Assembly (NCBI RefSeq): GCF_900199185.1 | Contig: NZ_OBMI01000002.1 | Span: 310,001-374,000, forward strand | Length of the DNA: 64,000 nucleotides | Direction of reading: 5' to 3' | Source: Sphingomonas guangdongensis | GTDB taxonomy: Bacteria; Pseudomonadota; Alphaproteobacteria; Sphingomonadales; Sphingomonadaceae | Shown: piece after piece, positions 26,721 through 35,937 of the stretch | How the letters are laid out: the number at the start of each line of letters is the position of its first letter | How positions within the stretch are numbered: position 1 is the stretch's first letter | Translations under genes and position numbers: made by a program | The notes under the pieces: generated by a model | Databases searched by the model: none | What the model was told of the DNA's origin: nothing | The model's input: the letters and a program-made list of their open reading frames with translations, nothing else

Positions 26721-27647
26721 GTGAAGCTTCTCCCGCTCGCGTTCCTGATGATCGGCGCGGTGCCGCTGCAGGCACAGGTGACAGCGCCGCGCCCGGCGCC
26801 CGTCGAGCGTCCCGCACCGCAGCCCGGTCCGCCCCGAACGGCACCGCGACGCATCCTGTTCATCGGCAACAGCTTCACCCAGGGTGCCTTCTCGCCGGTC
26901 CGGAACTGGCGCGCGCACACGGTCACCGACCTGAACGGCGCGGGCTTCGGCGGCGTGCCCGCGCTCTTCAAGCATTTCACGGCCGCGGTCGGCCTCTCCT
27001 ACGACGTCAGCCTGGAGACTGCGGGCGGGCGCTCGCTCGGCTTCCACTATGATGAGCGGCGCCAACTGTTCGACCGTGCGTGGGACGTGGTGGTGCTGCA
27101 GGAGTACTCGACACTCGATCCCGATCGACCGGGCGATCCGACCAACTACCTTCGCGACGTCGGCCGGCTCGCCACGCTGTTCCGCGCCCGCAATCCAGCG
27201 GTGCGCCTTGAGTTGATGGCGACGTGGAGCCGCCCGGACGTGGTCTACCGCCCTGGCTCACCCTGGTCGAACACGCCGATCACCCGCATGGCGACCGACC
27301 TGCGCACAGCCGCCGATCGCGCGCGGGCCGCAACGCCCGGCGTCGCGGGGGTGCTGCCGGTCGGAGAGGCGTGGAATCGCGCGATCACGGTCCGGCTGGC
27401 CGATCCGAACCCGTATGACGGCATCGCCGCCGGACAGGTGAACCTGTGGGCGTGGGACCATTACCATGCGAGTGCGCTCGGCTATTACCTGGAAGCACTC
27501 ATCGTCTTCGGGCAGATCACCGGCCGCGATCCGCGCATGCTCGGTCGGGACGAAGCAGCGGCCAGCGAGCTCGGTATCGACCCCGCCGTCGCGGGCGCCT
27601 TGCAGCAGATCGCCTGGGAGGAGCTGCAGGCGAGCGGACGCCGCTGA
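26721..27647 (+). CDS. exported SGNH/GDSL-type hydrolase
   Basis: A 308-residue protein. AAGGG precedes the GTG at 26721, which opens a signal peptide (MKLLPLAFLMIGAVPLQAQ) followed by a Pro-rich linker. Catalytic blocks: ILFIGNSFTQG (Ser of the GNSF motif, about 54), the strand WDVVVLQEYS and the C-terminal WDHYHASALGYY with the Asp-x-x-His pair. This looks like a periplasmic esterase or acetylxylan-type deacetylase fold; the substrate is unknown. Confidence 0.8.
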   Translation: MKLLPLAFLMIGAVPLQAQVTAPRPAPVERPAPQPGPPRTAPRRILFIGNSFTQGAFSPVRNWRAHTVTDLNGAGFGGVPALFKHFTAAVGLSYDVSLETAGGRSLGFHYDERRQLFDRAWDVVVLQEYSTLDPDRPGDPTNYLRDVGRLATLFRARNPAVRLELMATWSRPDVVYRPGSPWSNTPITRMATDLRTAADRARAATPGVAGVLPVGEAWNRAITVRLADPNPYDGIAAGQVNLWAWDHYHASALGYYLEALIVFGQITGRDPRMLGRDEAAASELGIDPAVAGALQQIAWEELQASGRR

Positions 27648-27650
27648 CGA

Positions 27651-28739
27651 TCAGTCCGTCAGCTCAGCCAGTCGCGCCGGCTCGTGGATCGGGCAGCCGT
27701 TGACGCGTCCGCGATAGCCCGCCGACATGCGGTACGGGTCATTGCGCGCCCGGTTGACGCCGCCCAGCGGCTGGTGCGCGGCCAGGCCATGCCACGGCAT
27801 GAAGGACAGCTTGTCCTCCGTCGCGTCGCTCGCGCCCGGCTGCCACGCCAGCTGCGGCTCCACGGTGATCGTCGCCACAGTGCGGAACGGACTCTCTTCC
27901 TCGTCCCAGACGACGCTCGCGTCCTCGACCGGCATCTTCTCGAGATCGGTGCAGAGCTGCACGCGCAGCTCCCAGGTGCCGCCCTGCTCGATCAGCAGCT
28001 CGTTCATCGCCTCGCGGATCGCGTCGGGGCGGCCGCTCGCGTTGATCGTCTCGTCGGCGAAGTCGCGGATGCCGCTCACCGGCACCACCGCGAACTTGGC
28101 GATATGCTCGCCGTATCGAAACGGCGTCTGGCTGTAGTAGGTCGCGCCGAGCGGGTGCACGGGCTTCGCGCCGCCCATGGTGCTCAGCATCGCGCTCTGG
28201 CCGCCGACCGCCTCGACCACCGCTTCGGCGCCGCGCAGGAAGGCGGACAGCAGCTTCTTCGCGCCCTCCGCCTTGTCGGTCGTCTTGGCCAGCAGCTTGA
28301 GGTTGCCGAGGAACTGCTTCGGGTCCGCCGCGGCAAAGGCGGGCGCGTTCGCCATCACGAAATCCTGGGTGCCGTCCCCCTCCGAGCCGGGCAGGCGATC
28401 GCCCTCTACCCCGAGCACCTTGATCGCGAGGCCGCGCGGCAGGCTGATCGAATCGTCGAGGATGTCGCCGGCATTGGTGGAGAAGCGCAAGACCGCCTCA
28501 AAGGTGCCGCCGTGCGCGAACAGGCCCTGCGCCAGCTCGGGCGGCAGGTCGTCGGCGACCGTCAGCGTGCCGCGCGCGATCCCGTGCCCCTTCGCATGCA
28601 CCGCCCGCACGCCGCGGTCGTAATCGGCGGAGGTCGTGTCCAGGATGGTACGGAACTGCTCCTCCAGGCCGCGGATTGTCTCCGCCTCGTCGGCCGCAAC
28701 CTTTTCAACATCGGGCGAAAAATGGACGAACTGGGCCAT
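27651..28739 (-). CDS. catalase-like haem protein
   Basis: A 362-residue member of the y4iL/SrpA-like branch of the catalase superfamily, shorter than true catalases (about 480). The distal histidine lies in RAVHAKGHGIARGTLTV (about 45-61), the FSTNAGDILDDS block follows and the C-terminal proximal segment is YRMSAGYRGRVNGCPIHE. It lacks the C-terminal flavodoxin-like and wrapping parts of full catalases, so it may act as a peroxidase or hydroperoxide enzyme rather than a strong catalase. Divergent from the ydeP-like operon. Confidence 0.88.
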   Translation of the reverse strand: MAQFVHFSPDVEKVAADEAETIRGLEEQFRTILDTTSADYDRGVRAVHAKGHGIARGTLTVADDLPPELAQGLFAHGGTFEAVLRFSTNAGDILDDSISLPRGLAIKVLGVEGDRLPGSEGDGTQDFVMANAPAFAAADPKQFLGNLKLLAKTTDKAEGAKKLLSAFLRGAEAVVEAVGGQSAMLSTMGGAKPVHPLGATYYSQTPFRYGEHIAKFAVVPVSGIRDFADETINASGRPDAIREAMNELLIEQGGTWELRVQLCTDLEKMPVEDASVVWDEEESPFRTVATITVEPQLAWQPGASDATEDKLSFMPWHGLAAHQPLGGVNRARNDPYRMSAGYRGRVNGCPIHEPARLAELTD

Positions 28740-28837
28740 GGCACGTATCTCCGATCTGGACTCGCACCTGAACCATTCCGGATGGCAGTCGTTCCGGTAC
28801 GATTGCGTCTTGGGGCGCTTTGGTGAAGGGCAGGGGC

Positions 28838-31123
28838 ATGAGGCAGCGCGGCGACAGGCCGGAGGTCAAGCCGTTCAAGGGACCGGCCGGCGGCTGGGGC
28901 TCGGTCCGCTCGCTTGCCGAGATCCTGCCGCGCGAACGCGTGACGCCTCAGGTCGTGGCGGAGCTTGCGCGGCAGAACAAGCCGGACGGGTTCATGTGCG
29001 TGAGCTGCGCCTGGTCGAAGCCCGCCGACGCGCTGCCGTTCGAGTTCTGCGAGGAAGGTGGCAAGGCGACCGCGTGGGAGCTGACCACGCAACGCACCAC
29101 GCCCGCGTTCTTCCAGGCGCATACGCTGACCGAGCTGCGCGGCTGGAGCGACTATCAGCTGGAGGAGCACGGGCGGCTGACCCATCCGCTTCGCTACGAC
29201 CCGGCGACCGACCGATATGTCGCAATCGACTGGGCATCGGCGTTCGATGAGATCGCCGCCGAGCTGAAGGCGCTCGAGCCAAAGTCGGTCGTTTTCTACG
29301 CTTCCGGCCGCGCCAGCCTGGAGGCGTCGTACATGTACGCGCTGATGGCGCGCATGTACGGCAACCAGAACCTGCCCGACAGCTCCAACATGTGCCACGA
29401 ATCTACGTCGGTCGGGCTGAAGGCGGCGATCGGCCAACCGGTCGGCACCACCCGGCTGCACGATTTCGAGCTGTGCGACGCGATCCTGTTCTTCGGCCAG
29501 AACGTCGGATCGAACGCGCCGCGCATGCTCCACCCGCTGCGCGACGCCCGCAAGCGCGGATGCGAGATCATCACCTTCAATCCGCTGCGGGAGCGCGGGC
29601 TGGAGCGCTTCACCGACCCGCAGAACCCTGTCGAGATGGCGACGCTGGCGGAGACGCGAATTTCTACGCAATATCATCAGGTCAAGGCGGGCGGCGACCT
29701 GGCGGTGATGAACGGCATGGCGAAGCTGCTGCTCGAGTGGGACGACGCGGCGCAGGCGGAGGGCGCGCCGCGCGTGCTCGACGTCGAATTCATCGACGCG
29801 CACACCAGCGGTTTCGACGACTTCGCCGCCGCCGTCCGCGCCGCGGACTGGGCGGAGATCGAGCGCGAAGCCGGTTTGCCGCGCGCGGATATCGAGGCGG
29901 CCGCGCGGGTCTATGCCAAGGCACAGGCCGTGCTCGGCATCTACGGCATGGGGCTCACCCAGCATGTGAAGGGCGTGGAGAACGTCCGCATGCTGATCAA
30001 CCTGCTGCTGATGCGCGGCAACGTGGGAAAGCCCGGCGCCGGGCCGACGCCGGTGCGCGGGCACTCCAACGTCCAAGGCCAGCGGACGGTCGGGATCACC
30101 GAGAAGACCGAGCTCGCCCCGGTCGACAAGCTGCGCGAGCTCTACCACTTCGAACCGCCGAGCGAGAAGGGGCTGGACACGGTCGAGGCGTGCCGGGGCG
30201 TCATCGACGGATCGGTCAGGGGTTTTGTCGCGCTCGGCGGCAACTTCCTGCGCGCGGTGCCGGAAACCGGGCCGATGGAGGCAGCATGGCCCAAGCTCCG
30301 CCTGTCGGTGCAGATCGCGACCAAGCTTAATCGCAATCACCTGTTCGCGGGCGAGGTGACCTACCTGCTGCCGTGCCTCGGCCGGATCGAAAAGGACGTG
30401 CAGGCGAGCGGCCCGCAGGCGGTGTCGATGGAGGATTCGACCAGCTGCATCCACGGCTCAAAGGGGCGCATCGACCCGGCGAGCCCGCACCTCCTGTCAG
30501 AGCCGGCGATCGTCGGCGCGATCGCCAAGCGGCTGCTGCCCGAGAACCCCAACGTGCCGTGGGAAGCGTGGGTCGGCAACTACGCGCTGGTCCGCGACGC
30601 GATCGAGCGGACGTATCCGGACAAGTTCAAGGACTTCAACGCCAAGCTCTTCCAGCCCGGCGGGTTCTGGAAGGGGAACAAGGCAACCGAGCGGATCTGG
30701 GAGACCCCGACCGGAAAGGCGGAGTTCCTCACGCCCGAGAACCTGTCCGCCACCGGCTTCGCCGATGCCGACGGGCGCTTCCGGCTGGTGACGCTCAGGT
30801 CCAACGACCAGTTCAACACCACCATCTACGGCTACCACGATCGCTTTCGCGGGGTCCGCGGCACGCGCGACGTGCTGTTCATCAACCCCAGCGACATGAA
30901 GAAGCAGGGTCTGCGTGAGGGGCAGAAGGTGGCACTGGTCGGCGACGCCGGAGACGGTGTCGAACGGCGCAAGGACGGCTATATCGTTACGCCCTACTCG
31001 ATCCCGGAGGGGTGCATCGGCGCCTATTATCCCGAGTGCAACGTGCTGATCCCGCTGGAGCACCACGCCAAGGAGAGTCACGTGCCTGCCGCCAAGTCGG
31101 TCCCGGTGCGCATCGAGGCATGA
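28838..31123 (+). CDS. FdhF/YdeP-family molybdopterin oxidoreductase
   Basis: A 761-residue bis-MGD enzyme with the order of E. coli YdeP: N-terminal KPAGGWGSV-type block (GPAGGWGSVRSLAEI), a short Cys motif FMCVSCAW (only two Cys close together), the molybdopterin domain with SSNMCHESTSVGL and HPLRDARKRGCEIITFNPL, RGHSNVQGQRTVGI, and a C-terminal molydopterin dinucleotide-binding domain (about 630-755) with LRSNDQFNTTIYGYHDRFRG. The reaction of YdeP proteins is unproven. It overlaps fdhD (ATGA), and mobA follows, so the operon supplies its own cofactor maturation. Start ATG 28838 follows AAGGG. Confidence 0.92.
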   Translation: MRQRGDRPEVKPFKGPAGGWGSVRSLAEILPRERVTPQVVAELARQNKPDGFMCVSCAWSKPADALPFEFCEEGGKATAWELTTQRTTPAFFQAHTLTELRGWSDYQLEEHGRLTHPLRYDPATDRYVAIDWASAFDEIAAELKALEPKSVVFYASGRASLEASYMYALMARMYGNQNLPDSSNMCHESTSVGLKAAIGQPVGTTRLHDFELCDAILFFGQNVGSNAPRMLHPLRDARKRGCEIITFNPLRERGLERFTDPQNPVEMATLAETRISTQYHQVKAGGDLAVMNGMAKLLLEWDDAAQAEGAPRVLDVEFIDAHTSGFDDFAAAVRAADWAEIEREAGLPRADIEAAARVYAKAQAVLGIYGMGLTQHVKGVENVRMLINLLLMRGNVGKPGAGPTPVRGHSNVQGQRTVGITEKTELAPVDKLRELYHFEPPSEKGLDTVEACRGVIDGSVRGFVALGGNFLRAVPETGPMEAAWPKLRLSVQIATKLNRNHLFAGEVTYLLPCLGRIEKDVQASGPQAVSMEDSTSCIHGSKGRIDPASPHLLSEPAIVGAIAKRLLPENPNVPWEAWVGNYALVRDAIERTYPDKFKDFNAKLFQPGGFWKGNKATERIWETPTGKAEFLTPENLSATGFADADGRFRLVTLRSNDQFNTTIYGYHDRFRGVRGTRDVLFINPSDMKKQGLREGQKVALVGDAGDGVERRKDGYIVTPYSIPEGCIGAYYPECNVLIPLEHHAKESHVPAAKSVPVRIEA

Positions 31124-31902
31124 GCGACCGCGGCGCGGCGATGGTCGCGCTGGAGCGGGTGGCAAGCGGCGGTAACCGGGACACGGCGACGCGGGCGGTT
31201 GCGGTCGAGCGGCCGGTCGCGATCGAGGTCAACGGCCTCGGCTACGCCGTGCTGATGGCGACCCCCGCCGACCTGGCGGACCTGGGCGTCGGCTTCGCAT
31301 TGACCGAGCGGCTGATCGACGGAGCATCCGACGTGATCGACATCGATGTTCATGCGGCGCAGCAGGGTGATGTGCTGCGGCTCACCGTCGCGCCCGCACT
31401 TGCCGAGCGGGTCGTCGCGCGGGTGCGGCATCGCACGTCCGATTCCTCCTGCGGCCTGTGCGGGATCGAGAACCTTGAGCAGGCGCTCCGGCCGCTGCCG
31501 CGCGTCACCGCGGACTGGACCGGCGATGCCGCCGCGATCTTCCGCGCCTATGCGGCGCTCGGCGAGCATCAGGCGCTAAACCGCGCGACCGGCGCCGTCC
31601 ACGCCGCGGCCGCCTGCACTGAGGAGGGCGCCATCCGGCTGGTGCGCGAGGATGTCGGGCGTCATAACGCCTTCGACAAGCTGATCGGGGCGATGGCGCG
31701 CGCGCGCGAGGGATGGGACGGCGGGTTCGCGCTGCTCACCTCGCGCTGCTCGTTCGAGCTGGTCGAGAAGGCGGTGCTGAGCGGCTGCCCGATGCTTGCT
31801 ACCATCTCCGCGCCCACCAGCCTCGCCCTGGAGCGGGCGCGCACGGCCGGGCTGCCGCTCCACACGCTGGTCCGCGGCGACGCGCTGCTGGCGAGCACGT
31901 GA
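31120..31902 (+). CDS. fdhD: formate dehydrogenase accessory sulfurtransferase FdhD
   Basis: A 260-residue protein that passes sulfur from IscS to the Mo-bisMGD cofactor of formate-dehydrogenase-type enzymes. Cys111 and Cys114 in SSCGLCG are the sulfur-transfer residues. REDVGRHNAFDKLIG (about 178-192) and FALLTSRCSFELVEKA are family blocks. ATGA overlap with the oxidoreductase upstream and GTGA overlap with mobA downstream argue that all three serve the same enzyme. Confidence 0.95.
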   Translation: MSDRGAAMVALERVASGGNRDTATRAVAVERPVAIEVNGLGYAVLMATPADLADLGVGFALTERLIDGASDVIDIDVHAAQQGDVLRLTVAPALAERVVARVRHRTSDSSCGLCGIENLEQALRPLPRVTADWTGDAAAIFRAYAALGEHQALNRATGAVHAAAACTEEGAIRLVREDVGRHNAFDKLIGAMARAREGWDGGFALLTSRCSFELVEKAVLSGCPMLATISAPTSLALERARTAGLPLHTLVRGDALLAST

Positions 31903-32423
31903 GGCTGCTCGGCGCGCTGCTTGCCGGCGGCGAGTCGCGGCGGTTCGGCACCGACAAGGCGCAGGCGCTGCTCGGTGCGCGGACGCTGATTGGCCACGCG
32001 GAGGCTGGCTTGCGGCCGCAGGTCGCGGCGCTGGTGCGGGCAGGGGGCGGTGGCTTGCCTGATAGGCCGGCGCCCGGCCTTGGGCCGCTCGGCGGCCTCA
32101 ACGCCGGGCTGCATCACGCCCGCGCGCACGGCTTCGACGCGGTGGTCAGCTGGCCGTGCGACGCGCCGGTGGTGCCGGACGATCTGGTCACTCGGCTCGG
32201 CTCCGGCGGTCCGGCGTTCGTCCGCGACTGTCCGGTCGTCGGCTACTGGCCCGCAACGCTCGCCGACGCGCTCGACGCGCACCTCGTCGGCAGCGAAGAC
32301 CGCTCGATGCGTAGCTGGACCGCCGCGATCGGCGCGGTGGCGATCGACCTGCCGCCGATCGCCAACATCAACACGCCCGCCGACTTGGCGGCGCTGGCCG
32401 CTCAGCTCCGCTCGGACAGGTAG
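31899..32423 (+). CDS. mobA: molybdenum cofactor guanylyltransferase
   Basis: Attaches GMP to Mo-molybdopterin to form MGD. At 174 residues it is slightly short for the family. The nucleotide-binding [14 protein letters not shown] is near the N-terminus, followed by [12 protein letters not shown] and [15 protein letters not shown], and it ends [11 protein letters not shown], all MobA signatures. The GTG start overlaps the fdhD stop. The 3' end overlaps the convergent gpmA by 22 nt. Confidence 0.92.
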   Translation: MRLLGALLAGGESRRFGTDKAQALLGARTLIGHAEAGLRPQVAALVRAGGGGLPDRPAPGLGPLGGLNAGLHHARAHGFDAVVSWPCDAPVVPDDLVTRLGSGGPAFVRDCPVVGYWPATLADALDAHLVGSEDRSMRSWTAAIGAVAIDLPPIANINTPADLAALAAQLRSDR

Positions 32424-33091
32424 TAGCGATCGGTGGCGTTAAGCTGCTCGTCCAACTCGTACACGATTGGCTGACCAGTCGGGATTTCCAGCGAGGCGAT
32501 GTCCTTTTCCGAGATGCCGGACAGGTGCTTCACCAGCGCACGAAGCGAGTTGCCGTGCGCGGAGATGACGACGCGCCTCCCCGCGGTCAGTTCGGGCGCG
32601 ATCCGGCTCTCCCAATAAGGCAGCACGCGCGCGATCGTGTCCTTGAGGCTCTCGGTCTGCGGGATCGGCACGCCCTTGTAGCGCTCGTCCTTTGCAAGAT
32701 CCCACGGCGAGCCCTCTTCCGGCAGCGGCGGCGGCACGTCGAAGCTGCGACGCCACAGCTTCACCTGCTCGTCGCCGTGCCTGGCCGCGGTCTCCGCCTT
32801 GTTGAGGCCGGTGAGGCCGCCATAATGCCGCTCGTTCAGCCGCCAGTCCTTCTCGACCGGCAGCCACAGCCGCCCCATCGCCTCCAGCGCCAGGTTGAGC
32901 GTCTTGATCGCGCGCGACTGGAAGCTGGTGAAGCAGATGTCGAAGTCGAGCCCGGCCGCCTTCATCGCCTCGCCCGCCGCCCAGGCCTCGCCCACGCCCT
33001 GCTCGGTCAGGTCGACGTCCCACCAGCCGGTGAAGCGGTTCTCCAGGTTCCAGGCCGATTGGCCGTGGCGGATCAGGACGAGTGTCGGCAC
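32402..33091 (-). CDS. gpmA: 2,3-bisphosphoglycerate-dependent phosphoglycerate mutase
   Basis: Glycolytic enzyme interconverting 3- and 2-phosphoglycerate, 229 residues. The phosphohistidine motif is [20 protein letters not shown] (about 6-25), the second histidine is in [17 protein letters not shown] (about 179-195) and [13 protein letters not shown] is typical. Start GTG 33091 with AAGGAG seven bases upstream. Confidence 0.97.
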   Translation of the reverse strand: MPTLVLIRHGQSAWNLENRFTGWWDVDLTEQGVGEAWAAGEAMKAAGLDFDICFTSFQSRAIKTLNLALEAMGRLWLPVEKDWRLNERHYGGLTGLNKAETAARHGDEQVKLWRRSFDVPPPLPEEGSPWDLAKDERYKGVPIPQTESLKDTIARVLPYWESRIAPELTAGRRVVISAHGNSLRALVKHLSGISEKDIASLEIPTGQPIVYELDEQLNATDRYYLSERS

Positions 33092-33119
33092 GGGCGTGCT
33101 CCTTGATTGGCGTCGCCGG

Positions 33120-33149
33120 CTGATAGAGAGCGGGGACGCGGTTCGGCAA
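33120..33149 (-). promoter_or_regulatory. candidate promoter of gpmA
   Basis: On the minus strand: TTGCCG (33149-33144), 18 nt, TATCAG (33125-33120), 28 nt before the GTG at 33091. Confidence 0.5.
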
Positions 33150-33161
33150 GGGAGGTTGGCG

Positions 33162-33884
33162 GTGGCGATCACGCGGCGCACGCTGGTGTACGACGGCCCG
33201 GGCGGCCCCTTCGAGGGAGTGGTGGCGTGGGACGACGCGGTGGCAGGACAGCGACCGGGCGTGATGATCGTGCCCAACGTGCTCGGCCAGAAGGAGGCGG
33301 ACAATCGCACCGCCGAACGGCTGGCCGCGCTCGGCTATGTCGCCTTCGCCGTCGACCTGTACGGACAGGGCAAGCGGACGACGCGAGAGTCGCCCGATCC
33401 GGCGGTGTACATGAACGCGCTGAACGCTGACCGCGCGTTGCTGCGCGACCGGCTTCACGCGGCACTCGCGGCGCTGCATGGGCTGCCGGAGGTCCATCCG
33501 GACCGGACAGCCGCCATCGGCTACTGCTTCGGCGGCAAGGCTGTACTCGACCTTGCACGCGCCGGTGCCGCTGTGTGCGGCGTGGTGAGCTTCCACGGCA
33601 TCTACGATCCGCCGCCGTACGAGGTCTCACGGATCGGCGCGAAGCTGCTGGTCTGCCACGGCTGGGACGATCCGCTCAGCCCGCCCGACAGCCTGGTGGC
33701 GCTCGGCCACGAGCTGACCCGGGCGGGTGCGGACTGGCAGGTTCACGCTTATGGCCACACCGGCCACGCCTTCACCGACGCGAGCGTCGCGGCAGGCGGC
33801 CGGGCGGGTTTTGGGTATCAGCCCGACAGCGACCGTCGCAGCTGGGCGGCAGCGGTCGGGTTCCTGGCAGAAGTGTTTACCTAG
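33162..33884 (+). CDS. dienelactone hydrolase family protein
   Basis: A 240-residue alpha/beta hydrolase. The nucleophile Cys is in [11 protein letters not shown] (about 122-132), as in true dienelactone hydrolases, the acid in [11 protein letters not shown] and the His in [10 protein letters not shown]. It begins [15 protein letters not shown] at GTG 33162, six bases after GGAGG. No chlorocatechol genes are near, so a general esterase role is as likely. Confidence 0.9.
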   Translation: MAITRRTLVYDGPGGPFEGVVAWDDAVAGQRPGVMIVPNVLGQKEADNRTAERLAALGYVAFAVDLYGQGKRTTRESPDPAVYMNALNADRALLRDRLHAALAALHGLPEVHPDRTAAIGYCFGGKAVLDLARAGAAVCGVVSFHGIYDPPPYEVSRIGAKLLVCHGWDDPLSPPDSLVALGHELTRAGADWQVHAYGHTGHAFTDASVAAGGRAGFGYQPDSDRRSWAAAVGFLAEVFT

Positions 33885-33964
33885 CCGTCACCCCAGCGCG
33901 CGCTGGGGTCTGTGGCCGCGAGCGCGCGTTTGCGGAGGGAGATCCCGGCCTTCGCCGGGACGGC
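33885..33964. repeat. dispersed palindromic repeat, family B
   Basis: Starts CCGTCACCCCAGCGCGCGCTG and ends GGCCTTCGCCGGGACGGC. Nested short stems (CCCCAGCGCGCGCTGGGG, CCGGCCTTCGCCGG) sit between the stops of two convergent genes, so it may also act as a bidirectional terminator. Confidence 0.8.
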
Positions 33965-35085
33965 TAGATGTCGTCAATCATGCCCGCCAGCGTGTCGAGG
34001 CAGCTGTGCGCCAGTCGCTTCGACCGCTCGCCGTCCCAGGCGCGGACGGGGTCGGGATTGGCGTCGTGATCCTTGAACGGCATCTCCAGCGTCATCGCGA
34101 CCGCGCCAAAGCGGTGCGCGACCTGATTGGTCGACATGCTGAGGTTCGCGCGGCCGGGTGCCGCCTTCTCGTAGCCGAGCTCGAGTTGGAAGTCGGGCGT
34201 GGCTGCCGCCAAGCGCTGTCCGTACGCGTAGAACTTCGCGCCGAGCTCCTCGCTCCACGATTCGATCCCCTCGAACCCGGCGAGGAAGTTGGCCGGGATC
34301 GCCTCGTCGCCGTGGACGTCCATCGCGAAGGCGACGCCCGTCCGGTCCATCGCCGCGAGCACGCACTTCACCTCCGGGCTGCGCTCGTCGGAGGGGGCGT
34401 GCCACTCGCGGTTGAGGTTCACCCCCGCGGCATTGGTGCGCAGATGCCCGCGGAAGGTGCCGTCCGGGTTCATGTTGGGGACGAGATGCAGCGTCGCTTT
34501 CTCGCGGAGCGCGGCGGCCACAGCGTCGTCCGGATCGATCAGCTTCTCGATCGCGCCTTCCATCCACCACTCGGCCATCGGCTCGCCGGGGTGCTGGCGC
34601 GCGTAGAACCAGACGTGCTTGGGGCCGGTGCCGACCTCCAGGCAGTCGATCGCGCGGCCATCGAGGCTCTGCCCGAGCTCGCGGTGGGTGACGCCGGGTG
34701 CGCGCGCTGCGCGGGCGACCAGCGCATCGTGACGGTCGAGCGGGTACGGGGCAAAGTAGGCGAACCAGGCGAGTTCCGTGTCGAACCGGTGCGTCCAGGT
34801 CAGCACGCCGTTCGTGTAGGTCGTGTCGGGTGCCACTACCCAGTCCTGCCGGTCGGTCGACACGCGCGTGCGATAGTTCGGCCAGCCGCCCGGGTAGGCG
34901 GACCGCGCGCAATTGGTGATGCGGAAGGTCAGCGTGCGCCCCGCGGCGCCCGCCACGCGGAAACAGAACCACTGGTAGAAATCGGAAAGGTGATCGGTCG
35001 CGATTTCCAGCGTCACCGTGTCGCCGTCGATCCCGGTCACGCGAATGTTGCCGCTGTCGAACGCGGCGTTGATGCTGATGCTCAT
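33964..35085 (-). CDS. M14-family zinc carboxypeptidase, cytosolic AGBL-like
   Basis: A 373-residue protein without signal peptide. N-terminal beta-sandwich domain (about 1-125), then an M14 peptidase domain: zinc ligands in RQHPGEPMAEW (His and Glu, about 166-176) and FAMDVHGDE (His, about 252), substrate-binding NMNPDGTFRGHLRTNAAGVNLNREW and the catalytic Glu in AMTLEMPFK. This order (N-domain plus M14) matches the cytosolic carboxypeptidase group related to deglutamylases. The start overlaps the DUF4136 lipoprotein stop by ATGA. Confidence 0.92.
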   Translation of the reverse strand: MSISINAAFDSGNIRVTGIDGDTVTLEIATDHLSDFYQWFCFRVAGAAGRTLTFRITNCARSAYPGGWPNYRTRVSTDRQDWVVAPDTTYTNGVLTWTHRFDTELAWFAYFAPYPLDRHDALVARAARAPGVTHRELGQSLDGRAIDCLEVGTGPKHVWFYARQHPGEPMAEWWMEGAIEKLIDPDDAVAAALREKATLHLVPNMNPDGTFRGHLRTNAAGVNLNREWHAPSDERSPEVKCVLAAMDRTGVAFAMDVHGDEAIPANFLAGFEGIESWSEELGAKFYAYGQRLAAATPDFQLELGYEKAAPGRANLSMSTNQVAHRFGAVAMTLEMPFKDHDANPDPVRAWDGERSKRLAHSCLDTLAGMIDDI

Positions 35086-35675
35086 GGCACGCTGGTAGTG
35101 ATCCCTGACTCGCCGGGAAACCCCTTCATTAGTGCCGCCGCCAGCCGCTGCGCGGTCGCGCCGGGCTGGTTGTCCGGGCCGGACAGACCGGTGCGCTGCG
35201 CGCGCCCCTCCCACACGACCGTGCCGTCGCTGCGGCGGCGTAGCTGCACCGCGAGCTCGGTCGCGAGCACGTCGCGGGTCTTGCTGCCGAAGCCGGTGCT
35301 GAGCCCGCCGCCCACGCCGCCGCCACGCCCGAAGCTGCCGCCGCCCAGCCCGATCGAGAATTTGGGCGGGGTGCGGACCTGGCCCTGGCTGGTCCGCAGA
35401 AACGAGACGCCGGCGATGTACTGCGACGAAGTGCCCGACGGTGTCGGCGCGAAGCCGATCCGCGCGAGCTCGCCCGCGACCGCATCGGCGTAGGTCTGGT
35501 ATTCGGGGCTGATCGCGGTGCCCGATCCGGTCAGCGGCTCGACCACGACCGATCCCGGTGCGATCGCTGTGCCCAGGTGATAGCGGGTAACGTCGGTCGG
35601 TCCACTGCTATCACCGGTCGTGGCGCAGCCGGCGGTGGTGGCGGCGAGGGCGAGGGCGGCAAGGGCGAGGCGCAT
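35082..35675 (-). CDS. DUF4136-type lipoprotein
   Basis: A 197-residue protein with signal MRLALAALALAATTAGC; the Cys is the lipidation site. The domain contains PEYQTYADAVAGELARIGF, RTSQGQVRTPP, a long Gly-rich segment (about 111-133) and LAVQLRRRSDGTVVWEGRAQ, as in DUF4136 lipoproteins. Gly richness is unusual but typical of the family. AGGAGA precedes the ATG. Forms a two-gene unit with the M14 peptidase. Confidence 0.8.
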   Translation of the reverse strand: MRLALAALALAATTAGCATTGDSSGPTDVTRYHLGTAIAPGSVVVEPLTGSGTAISPEYQTYADAVAGELARIGFAPTPSGTSSQYIAGVSFLRTSQGQVRTPPKFSIGLGGGSFGRGGGVGGGLSTGFGSKTRDVLATELAVQLRRRSDGTVVWEGRAQRTGLSGPDNQPGATAQRLAAALMKGFPGESGITTSVP

Positions 35676-35737
35676 CGGCGTGGGGTCTCCTGTGCATCTT
35701 CCAATCGCGGATGTGCGCCGAAGTTCCGCTGCCCACC

Positions 35738-35766
35738 TTGACTCCGCACGGGGGCGTGGATAGGCG
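35738..35766 (+). promoter_or_regulatory. candidate promoter of rpmJ
   Basis: TTGACT, 17 nt, TAGGCG, 45 nt before the rpmJ ATG. Confidence 0.45.
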
Positions 35767-35811
35767 GGCGCCTCATTTTTCAAGCTCACTCGAACACGAA
35801 CGGCCGCCGCC

Positions 35812-35937
35812 ATGAAGATCGTCAACTCGCTCAAGTCGCTCAAGGATCGTCACCGGGACAACCGCGTGATCCGCCGTCGCGGCCGCATCTACGTCATCAA
35901 CAAGACCAACCGCCGCTTTAAGGCGCGCCAGGGCTGA
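35812..35937 (+). CDS. rpmJ: 50S ribosomal protein L36, zinc-less type
   Basis: A 41-residue protein: it begins [18 protein letters not shown], continues [18 protein letters not shown] and ends KARQG. It has none of the four zinc ligands of the classical 37-residue L36, so it is the C-minus type, the usual form in alphaproteobacteria. Its TGA overlaps a CTG (CTGA) that seems to start the HAD hydrolase gene. Confidence 0.97.
   Translation: MKIVNSLKSLKDRHRDNRVIRRRGRIYVINKTNRRFKARQG

Noticed and set aside
28740..28837. Possible regulatory site between the catalase-like gene and the ydeP-like operon
   Set aside because: No clear palindrome or promoter pair found by eye, so no feature was called.
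28562..30454. A 630-codon open frame antisense to the ydeP-like gene
   Set aside because: Shadow of a confirmed molybdoenzyme gene; composition is low-complexity Arg/Asp/Val and no domain is visible.
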